From contig OX123197.2 of NCBI GenBank assembly GCA_944739405.2, positions 875,501 through 939,500 of the forward strand: 64,000 bases of DNA, written 5' to 3'. Shown piece after piece: positions 56,398 to 64,000 of the stretch (position 1 is the stretch's first letter; every line of letters begins with the position of its first letter). The notes beneath the pieces were generated by a model. The model did no database searches, was not told where the DNA came from, and was given only the letters and a program-made list of their open reading frames with translations. The translations under genes were made by a program, and so were the position numbers. Source of the stretch: Euclidia mi (taxonomy: Eukaryota > Arthropoda > Insecta > Lepidoptera > Erebidae).

Positions 56398-57730
56398 CGA
56401 GGGTCAAACTGAAAGTTCTTAGAACTGGCCACTTATAAACAATATAATAAAAAAAATATTCTAAAATTTGAAAATAGAACTCTTTGCCAATATTACTGAG
56501 TATATATTTCATTCATTTGTCATTTGTTTTACGATTTGGCGGCAAATTGAAAATTGTCTGTGTCACGTCAACATGAATTTAACACGAGAAAAAATAAAAA
56601 GTCGAAAGTCATAAAAAATCATTGCACGAAAAAATTTTCGTGCAATGATTTTTTATGACTTTCGATGTCATTTAAGTCAACAAGAAAGTTATGATAGACT
56701 ACGATTGGCCTTTCACGATGAAGCCCCATCTCGTGCGACTGTTTACAACTGGTTTAATGAGTTTAAACGTGGTCGCACTAATCTCACTGATGATGTACGT
56801 GAGGGACGGCCTTCTACGGCGACGACTGAAAATAACATCTGTGTTGTGCGGCGTATGATAGAGACTGACAAAAGAGTGACCTATCAGCAGATTCGGACAA
56901 GCTTAGGCATCGGTATGAGTTAAGTGCACAAAATCCTCCACGAACATTTAGCGGTCAGGAAGCTTTGCGCCCGGTGGATACCTCATAATTTGACTAAGGC
57001 TCAAAAACTCCATCGTGTGGATTGGTGCCGTAAAATGATTGAAAGATTTAACGGAGGTGACTCAAATGCTGTGTTCGACATACTAACAGGTGACGAAAGC
57101 TGGATTTACTGTTATGATCCTGAAACCAAAAGACAATCTGCTCAGTGGGTGTTTCCTTTCGAGGAGTTGCCAACTAAAGTGAAGAGAGATCGAAGTGCGG
57201 GAAAAAAATGGTGGCCTCGTTCTTTGGAAGGATAGGTCATTTCGCAACAATTGTGTTAGAGGATCAAAAACAGTTTCTGCAGAATGGTATACTACCAATT
57301 GTTTGCCACTTGTCTTGGAAAAAGTTCGAGAGAAACGACCTCGCAGTAGGATCCTCCTTCACCACGACAACGCCTCGTCGCACACCGCCAAGCGAACGAT
57401 CGACTATTTGGCGACATCAAACGTTGAATTACTGGGTCACCCGCCGTATAGCCCCGACCTCGCGCCTTGTGATTTTTATTTATTTCCAAAAATTAAAGAA
57501 AAACTTAAAGGAAAGTGGTTTATGAATGCTGAAGAAGCGGTGGCTGCGTATCGCGATGCCATTGAAGAGACCCCTAAGGACGAGTGGGCAAAGTGCTTTT
57601 CCCAGTGGTTCCATCGCATGCAGCGGTGTATTGACGTCAATGGACAATATTTTGAAAAGATATAATAAAACTAATAACTGGCTAATGTAATCAGTTTTTG
57701 ATTTTCTAAGAACTTTCAGTTTGACCCTCG
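56398..57730 (+). mobile_element. mariner transposon (DD34D), defective
   Basis: 1333 bp between TA dinucleotides (56396-56397, 57731-57732), with 27-bp perfect inverted ends starting CGAGGGTCAAACTGAAAGTT. Unit C shows the near-empty site GGCATTTAGCCATTCC at 62267. The transposase gene inside is broken by a palindromic duplication, a stop codon and two frameshifts. Confidence 0.95.
56573..57665 (+). pseudogene. mariner transposase
   Basis: The reading frame begins MNLTREKIK (56573) and resumes at MIFYDFRCHLSQQESYDRLR after a palindromic duplication at 56602-56665. The N-terminal helix-turn-helix half includes ATVYNWFNEFKRGRTNL. A TAA follows LGIGMS (56921). Catalytic residues are present: D in LTGDESWIY, D in LHHDNASSH and D in YSPDLAPCDFYLFP, with 34 residues between the last two. 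Two further breaks are single-base losses in A runs near 57206-57212 and 57270. Normal mariner length (about 340-350 residues) is otherwise preserved to FEKI. Confidence 0.93.
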
Positions 57731-58326
57731 TATAGCCATTCCGTTCGGCACCACAGCGCTCCGTATGCTCGCTGCGCTGCTATCGAGGATGGTCCTAAAG
57801 CGTTTTGGGTAATCATGCCTCTCTTCCGGCTACCGCCGCCGCTCTTTTTTCCACTTTTATCGACATCAGAGGCTAATAGAGGAAACGGTGGTCGACAGCG
57901 AATAAGTAGCAGCCGAATAAGTAGTGGCCGGGTGGGCCGGTGGTGCTGGTTGACAACCAACGCCCCTGAATCTTACCTAAGTGCCGTGACAAGTGTTCAA
58001 GACAAGGGGTTTCCTCATCTTCTTTATTTAAGGGTCCGTTATACCAATCAGAGCATTCAATAAACTAACGAAGTACGTACAATCATAAATGTGATTGTGA
58101 TCATTACCATGCCGGGAGCACTGAATTTATCTATACCACCCAGTTAAAGAATCACTGTTTTAGACAGCTCTATTGTCCTTCTATTACATAGGTACCTACT
58201 CATACAAACGAAGCATTATGCGTGACGCACGCTGCTGAATTTCAGGCATAAATAAAATAACAATAAATGTCCCTGCATATGAACTGTCTCAATGATGACA
58301 AGGGTTAGCTTAGGAGATAGTATACC

Positions 58327-58943
58327 CCCCCCCCCCCCGTGGGATCTCCACCTTGTCGTGGTGGGGGGGCTCAATAACCGTGGCATGGAACCCCGCGGTG
58401 AAGCTAAGAGGGATCCCTGGAGTGGACGCTCCGCGTGGGCTTGGCAGTGGGCCTGTGCAGGATGCGTCCAACAGTGCGGGTGCGGTGGACAGTTCTGTCT
58501 GTCCCTCGCAGTCGGGCGTGGTTGCGGGAGGAGAGGCGTGTCGTTGTAGTATGTCTGTGGTGTTGCGTTGCCGCGCGCCCTATCTCCCGCGACCAAATGG
58601 GGGCGCACCATTTGATGCGTCGCGGTGGGGCCGCAGAGGAAGAGGAGATGCGGTGTTGCGTTGCCATCCTCCCTATCCTCTGCGGCCGCTTAGTGTTTTG
58701 GCGGCGGAGCCCAACACCTTCATCCGCCGCCAAGGGGGTTTTGTTCGGGGCCCGCCAGACCGTCTGGCGGGCCAATACCCGTCGGGGGGTTGCGACGTAT
58801 GCTTGTGCGAAACCCGACCCTCCGACACATGGGACCATGAGGCACTGGTTTTTAGTCAGTAAGAGTCTGACAATCCCCTTCGCCCATCCCCCAGGGCGGA
58901 GGGACTCCATGAGGATTTTCCAACCCGAGACCAAAAAAAAAAA
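58327..58943 (+). mobile_element. GC-rich hairpin retroposon, unit B
   Basis: About 617 bp starting with a C run then CGTGGGATCTCCACC and ending ACCCGAGACC plus an A run. A 15-bp target duplication AGGAGATAGTATACC lies at 58312-58326 and 58944-58958. Serial inverted repeats (GTCGCGGGAG/CTCCCGCGAC type, GGCCGCAGAGG/CCTCTGCGGCC, TTGGCGGCGGA/TCCGCCGCCAA, GGCCCGCC/GGCGGGCC) are evident. Frames of 131-181 codons on both strands overlap each other and are not convincing genes. Confidence 0.87.
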
Positions 58944-58958
58944 AGGAGATAGTATACC

Positions 58959-59178
58959 ACACTGGCCAAGTGCGGCCTAGAAAAAAATCACATGACTCCA
59001 TAAGTCGACTCTCAGGCACGTAGGTTTCCTCACGATGATTTCCTGTATCGTTAATAAGCGATTACTAATATAAGAAGCATATAACTTCGAAAGGTCACTG
59101 TTGCGCACCGTAGATTTGAACTGGAAACCCTCTGCGCAGCCGTCTGGTGCTCTTTCTACTTGACTTTCGTTGCTGTAT
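58959..59178 (-). mobile_element. tRNA-SINE fragment, unit B
   Basis: SINE of the 27200 family with ACACTGGCCAAGTGCGGCC and GGTTTCCTCACGATGATTTC. The hairpin retroposon inserted at its edge. Confidence 0.7.
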
Positions 59179-59620
59179 ATTCAGACCTATCAAGCTACAA
59201 AACAAAACATTTCTTACCATCTCAAATCACGACCAAATTATTATTACATTCACAGCAATACAGATTATAATATCCCGTTTTATTGTAATTACGAACCATC
59301 CAATATATTATCTGTATATCGAGCTTTAATATAGCGAGCTTCTAAAATATGATTATGCTCCTTCTATAATGGCGTGTGTTTTATAGCTCCAGATTATATG
59401 TTATCTAGACTTGTTTTTATTTAAATGTTGCTACTTAGAATAATACCAGTAAATAAATGTGCGCAGGTGGACTGGTTTGAAAAAAATACGTATATATACA
59501 TTTTATGTTAGTACATCTACATTATGGTTATATATACATGGATGGATATTATTTGCATTTAATTCATAGCGGATGCCCGCAGCTGCGACCGCAAATTTTA
59601 TTTTAGTTTAATCGTTTTTG

Positions 59621-59748
59621 TTGAAATTAAACTACAGTTTACGGATTTTATCGCGACATATTGGTTTCACTGAGTAAAGAAATACGCCGAAAAAGTAAAT
59701 ATTGACGTGGTATATTTAATTAAAAATACCACCGTGTGCAAAACCAAT
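59621..59748. pseudogene. Old PLE relic with inverted junction, unit C
   Basis: Counterpart of 53005-53131: minus-strand 3'-end sequence to about 59671, then plus-strand RT fragment GTAAAGAAATACGCCG onward. At the GTTTACGGATT position it is closer to the young PLE than unit B is. Confidence 0.72.
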
Positions 59749-59766
59749 GTGCTCCTATCTGAAAAA

Positions 59767-59996
59767 ATCATCAGCATCAGCCTTTAACCGTCCACTGCTG
59801 GACTAGGCCTCTCCTTTGAAAGGAGGAATTGGCCTACTATACCACGCTGGCCAAACGGGTTGGTGTAGGGTTTGTATCAAGTTTTCCTTCTCTGCTGCTA
59901 TTCTCTGCTCAATCTGCTCCCTCTGTCGGCTCTTACGGCACCCATGGAATGATATGGGGTGGTGACATTCCGTATTCTTAATCCGTCACCACACGG
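59767..59996 (-). mobile_element. RTE-type tail, left arm of inverted pair, unit C
   Basis: Same arrangement as 53155-53380, with a few substitutions such as CCCATGGAATGATATGG. Confidence 0.75.
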
Positions 59997-60266
59997 CCAA
60001 AATAGCTATCAGAAAATACAACTCCTGAGTTAATCACGGTGTTAAGATTATAAGATGCGTAGTTTTGGCCAATGTGATAGTTGGTAGAGTTAAACCTCAC
60101 GCAGGCATTGTCTGTATTTGTCTGGTTTAGCGGGTTTACGACGCAAACATTCAAACAACGAACAGACAGAGCAACCAGGCATGGACCAAATCTTTTAATT
60201 TCACGGCATGGTTTCAGCAGGTCTTCTTGTAATAATATAGTCTCTTCGGGCCATAAAGTACCTGAA
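59997..60266 (-). pseudogene. Unrecognised coding-like fragment, unit C
   Basis: Counterpart of 53381-53660 with EETILLQEDLLKPC and NACVRFNSTNYHIGQN. One base is inserted relative to unit B near 60245. Apart from that the frame stays open over about 80 codons. Confidence 0.4.
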
Positions 60267-60284
60267 CTTTAAAGATATGTATAC

Positions 60285-60548
60285 ATACATACATAGTATC
60301 GTCACGCCTTTTATCCCCGAAGGGGTAGGCAGAGGTGTATTTCTACACCCACTTTTCGCCAGATATACTTTAGTCCCACGTAATAAGGCCTATTGCCGTA
60401 CCGGGCACATTTCCAGACTCCGTGCTGCTACTGAGAATTTCGTGACAGAAAAACCCAATAACACTGCCCGACCCAGGAATCGAACCTGGGACCTCCCGAT
60501 TCCACGCGCACATTTATGCCGCGAGACCAACGAGGCAGTCGTATAGGG
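60285..60548 (-). mobile_element. tRNA-derived SINE, unit C only
   Basis: On the minus strand it has TTGGTCTCGCGGCATAAATG and B box CAGGTTCGATTCCTGGG, and its 3' end is followed by a TATGTA repeat at 60279-60295. Unit B lacks it near 53664. Confidence 0.83.
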
Positions 60549-60608
60549 TTTGATGTCGAGTTTTCCGTCTCTACGTATAATGTTAATACAAAAATGATAG
60601 ATAGATAT

Positions 60609-60838
60609 CCGTGTGGTGACGGATTAAGAATACGGAATGTCACCACCCCATATCATCCCATGGGTGTGAGAGCCAAAGGGACCATATTATGCAGAGAACC
60701 ACACTGTAAGAGAAGGAAAACTTGATACAAACCCTATACCAACACGTTTGGCCAGAGTGGTATAGCAGGCCAATTCCTCCTTCCAAAGGAGAGGCCTAGT
60801 CCACTAGTGGACTGTTAAAGGCTTATGATGATGAATAC
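60609..60838 (+). mobile_element. RTE-type tail, right arm of inverted pair, unit C
   Basis: Same as 53696-53925, ending CTTATGATGATGAATACAAA. Confidence 0.75.
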
Positions 60839-60973
60839 AAAAATTTAGTTTGTTTTATTTATTTGGGACAAACAAACAGTAACACATTATATCTGCGCAC
60901 ATAATGTAAACAAAGATTATTATTATAAATGTGAAACCCACACCGTTAGCCACAGCATATACAATTCATATGA

Positions 60974-61285
60974 CTATATTATACTATACTATGCTATGCT
61001 ATGCTATGCTATGCTATTCTATGCTATGCTAGGCTATGCTATGCTATGCTACGCTATGCTACGCTATGCTACGCCATGCTACGCCATGGTACGCCATGTT
61101 ATGACATGCTATGCCATGCTATGCCATGCTATGCCATGCTATGCCATGCTATGCCATGCTATGCCATGCTATGCCATGCTATGCCATGCTATGCCATGCT
61201 ATGCCATGCTATGCCATGCCATGCCATGCCATGCCATGCCATGCTATGATATGCTATGCTATACTATACTATACTATACTATACT
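60974..61285 (+). repeat. Pentanucleotide satellite, unit C
   Basis: Same flanks as 54063-54350, but the order of CTATG, CTACG and CCATG blocks has changed: CTATGCCATG now forms a 10-bp higher-order run near 61105-61210. Open frames through it are artefacts. Confidence 0.93.
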
Positions 61286-62890
61286 TTTCCTTTTACGTTT
61301 TGCAGGTCAAGAAAATAATGTTGTATGAACGATTCGTTACTATTGGTTTAAATTATGTTTCTTTTAATGTATACAACAAATAAAAAATAATAGTCAGTTT
61401 TCGTTACTATAAACTGATTTGGATATATGTCATTTTCTCTAAGGCTCCTGTATAAGTATATTGAAATAATGTTTGTAAATAGTTTAAATCGGTTATCAAT
61501 GTTTTTAAATATCAGTTCATGCAATGTAAATATTCATATCAATGATAATATTTTAGTTGGATTAAGGAACAGATTTATACAATATATGTATGTACATTCA
61601 TCTTATACATTTATCCTGTAACATAGGTGGTGGTAAAAGGAAAACTAGAGAAATATACTATAGATTCGCGAAGAGACGGGAAGCTCTACAAAAATCCTTG
61701 TACCAACTTGCCTGGACAGCGTAGCGTAGTCCAATTCCTCCCTATTGACTCATAGTGTGAGGCTCATAAGGAGAGGCTTAAATCCAGTTCAGTCTTCAAT
61801 ATGTTACCTTACAAACTCTTCTCTCTTCCAGTCTCAACCCCATGAAAATCAATTATTTTCCAATATTTTTGGAATCGCGTACATAACTATACATACCTAC
61901 CTACATAAAAACTTTAAGATCTTGAAATCACAGGTAGACACTTAAATTTGAACTAAAGTAGGTATACCTACTTATGTATTATTATCATTAGTTGTTTATG
62001 AAATCTGCAAAAACGCAAAGCTTGTCCAACCTACTAATTTGTTCTATTATTAGGTGCTAATGTTAATATTAATATTCTGTTATAAGCCACATCGACGACA
62101 ATATTTACGACGAAAAAACATCGGCTAAAGAATTAAAATGTCTAGATTAAAATGTCATGCTATAAATAGATGGCATATTTTTGACTAACGGAGAGATCAA
62201 CATGTATGATAGGCCGTGGTCTCGACTCAAGCGACGACCGAAGCGGTAGCGATAGCGGGTTGAAAGGCATTTAGCCATTCCGTTCGGCACCACAGCGCTC
62301 CGTATGCTCGCTGCGCTGCTATCGAGGATGGTCCTAAAGCGTTTTGGGTAATCATGCCCCTCTTTCGGCTACCGCCGCCGCTCTTTTTTCCGCTTTTATC
62401 GACATCAGAGGCTAATAGAGGAAACGGTGGTCGACAGCGAATAAGTAGCAGCCGAATAAGTAGTGGCCGGGTGGGCCGGTGGTGCTGGTTGACAACCAAC
62501 GCCCCTCAATCTTACCTAAGTGCGGTGACAAGTGTTCAAGACAAGGGGTTTCCTCATCTTCTTTCTTTAAGGGTCCGTTATACCAATCAGAGCATTCAAT
62601 AAACTAGCGAAGTACGTACAATCATAAATGTGATTGTGATCAATACCATGCCGGGAGCACTGAATTTATCTATACCACCCAGTTAAAGAATCACTGTTCT
62701 AGACAGCTTTATTGTCCTTCTAGTACATAGGTACCTACTCATACAAATGAAGCATTATGCGTGACGCACGCTGCTGAATTTCAGGCATAAATAAAAAATA
62801 AAAATGTCAGCCCTGCATATGAACTGTCTCAATGGTGGGTTCTTTGCCTGCTCTCACTTTGACAAGGGTTAGCTTAGGAGATAGTATACC

Positions 62891-63506
62891 CCCCGAGGGA
62901 TCTCCACCTTGTCGTGGTAAGGGGGCTCAATAACCGTGGCTTGGAACCCCGCGGTGAAGCTAAGAGGGACTTAGAGGGATTCCTGGAGTGGACGCTCCGC
63001 GTGGGCTTGGCAGTGGGCCTGCGCAGGATGCGTCCAACAGTGCGGGTGCGGGGGACAGTTCTGTCTATCCTTCGCAGTCGGGTGCGGTCGCGGGAGGAGA
63101 GGCGTGTCGGTGTTGCGTTGCCGCGCGCCCTATCTCCCGCGACCAAATGGGGACGCACCATTTGATGCGTCGCGGTGGGGCCGCAGAGGAAGAGGAGATG
63201 CGGTGTTGCGTTGCCGTCCTCTCTATCCTCTGCGGCCGCTAAGTGTTTTGGCGGCGGAGCCCAACACCTTCATCCGCCGCCAAGGGGGTTTTGTTCGGGG
63301 CCCGCCTGACCATCTGGCGGGCCAATACCCTTCGGGGGGTTGCGACGTATGCTTGTGCGAAACCCGACCCTCCGACACATGGGACCATGCCGACCATGAG
63401 GCACACGGGTTGGTTTTTAGTCAGTAAGAGTCTGACAGTCCCCTTCGCCCATCCCCCAGGGCGGAGGGACTCCATGAGGATTTTCCAACCAGAGACCAAA
63501 AAAAAA
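62891..63506 (+). mobile_element. GC-rich hairpin retroposon, unit C
   Basis: Target duplication AGGAGATAGTATACC at 62876-62890 and 63507-63521, the same site as in unit B, so it was present before the B/C duplication. Hairpins can be placed at about 63086-63144, 63179-63238, 63246-63283 and 63297-63323. An A run ends it. Confidence 0.87.
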
Positions 63507-63521
63507 AGGAGATAGTATACC

Positions 63522-63742
63522 ACACTGGCCAAGTGCGGCCTAGAAAAAAATCACATGACTCCATAAGTCGACTCTCAGGCACGTAGGTTTCCTCACGATG
63601 ATTTCCTGTATCGTTAACAAGCGATTACTATTATAAGACGCATATAACTTGGGAATGTCACTGTTGTGCACCGTAGATTTGAACTGGAAACCCTTTGCAC
63701 AGCCGTCTGGTGCTCTTTCTACAAGACTATCGTTGCTGTATA
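63522..63742 (-). mobile_element. tRNA-SINE fragment, unit C
   Basis: Counterpart of 58959-59178, with small changes such as TATAACTTGGGAATGTC. Confidence 0.7.
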
Positions 63743-63750
63743 TTCAAACC

Positions 63751-64000
63751 TATCAAGCTACAAAACAAAACATTTCTTACCATCTCAAATTATTATTACA
63801 TGCACAGCAATACAGATTATAATATCCCGTTTTATTGTAATTACGAACCATCCAATATATTATCTGTATATGGAGCTTTAATATAGCGAGCTTCTAAAAT
63901 ATGATTATGCTCCTTCTATAATGGCGTGTGTTTTATAGCTCCAGATTATATGTTATCTAGACTTGTTTTTATTTAAATGTTGCTACTTAGAATAATACCA
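63751..64000. repeat. Segmental duplication II, start of unit D
   Basis: The sequence restarts at TATCAAGCTACAAAACAAAA and follows 59188 onward to the window edge, showing that the tandem array continues beyond it. Confidence 0.85.

Larger units (their letters stand above)
52561..59187. repeat. Segmental duplication II, unit B
   Basis: Starts at TATCAAGCTACAAAACAAAA and runs to the next occurrence at 59188, 6627 bp. It is colinear with unit C apart from its own mariner (56398-57730) and LINE (54844-55923), and it lacks unit C's SINE at 60285. Stretches without listed elements (52561-53004, 53926-54062, 54351-54665, 56062-56396, 57733-58311) show no gene; frames at 57706-58063 are repeat shadows. 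Confidence 0.88.
59188..63750. repeat. Segmental duplication II, unit C
   Basis: 4563 bp from TATCAAGCTACAAAACAAAA to its next occurrence at 63751. It lacks the mariner and LINE of unit B and so shows the older state. Its own addition is the SINE at 60285-60548. Stretches 59188-59620, 61286-61625 and 61938-62875 hold no recognised gene. Confidence 0.88.

Noticed and set aside
58216..58980. Overlapping frames of 131-181 codons on both strands
   Set aside because: They lie inside the GC-rich retroposon, overlap in several frames, and homologous copies at 10801 and 62891 change their lengths; there is no domain.

Overview
This is nuclear DNA of a lepidopteran insect (moth or butterfly; I cannot name the species). 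It is AT-rich, has no recognisable intact host gene, and is packed with repeat families typical of Lepidoptera: tRNA-headed SINEs, RTE-type LINE 3' ends, short Helitrons (TC...CTAG, inserted between A and T), hAT, PIF/Harbinger and mariner DNA transposons, a BEL/Pao LTR element and a Penelope-like element (PLE). Most open frames belong to mobile elements or are repeat artefacts.

Left part (about 2.6-28.8 kb): an old segmental duplication. Copy 1 (about 2.62-17.35 kb) and copy 2 (about 19.35-28.82 kb) share the same order of sequence, and each carries insertions absent from the other. This lets insertion ends and target-site duplications be read directly. Copy 1 alone holds a BEL/Pao element (4666-9773, 480-bp LTRs, TCTAC target duplication), a GC-rich retroposon with serial hairpins, a PIF/Harbinger MITE, and a hAT element. 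Copy 2 alone holds a LINE with a nested repeat, a fold-back insertion, a Helitron and several SINEs. Before the duplication lie a Helitron and a 120-bp minisatellite (1436-2035).

Middle (33.6-51.0 kb): the most striking object. At least seven copies of a GIY-YIG PLE, period 2660 bp, form two head-to-tail arrays. The left array is on the minus strand and the right on the plus strand, so their 5' sides face each other across a 200-N assembly gap (40375-40574). Both outer ends are element 3' ends, and the whole block is bracketed by one target duplication of up to 13 bp. Related copies of the flanking repeat at 56.05 and 61.92 kb show an unoccupied site. Four copies keep an uninterrupted 818-codon frame (reverse transcriptase plus GIY-YIG endonuclease). 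One is split by a 1155-bp DNA transposon, and one shows homopolymer frameshifts next to the gap.

Right part (33.3 kb to the end): a second segmental tandem array. Unit A was split by the PLE block. Unit B (about 52.56-59.19 kb) gained a mariner element and a 5'-truncated LINE. Unit C (about 59.19-63.75 kb) lacks both. Unit D begins at 63.75 kb. Units B and C each carry a pentanucleotide CTATG-type satellite, an older PLE relic that is also an inverted junction, two oppositely facing RTE-type tails enclosing a coding-like fragment, and the GC-rich hairpin retroposon with its own target duplication.

The elements do not form a pathway. The window records layered insertion, segmental duplication and concatemer formation. 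The strongest candidate for something unusual is the inverted, concatemeric PLE block behaving as a single insertion.
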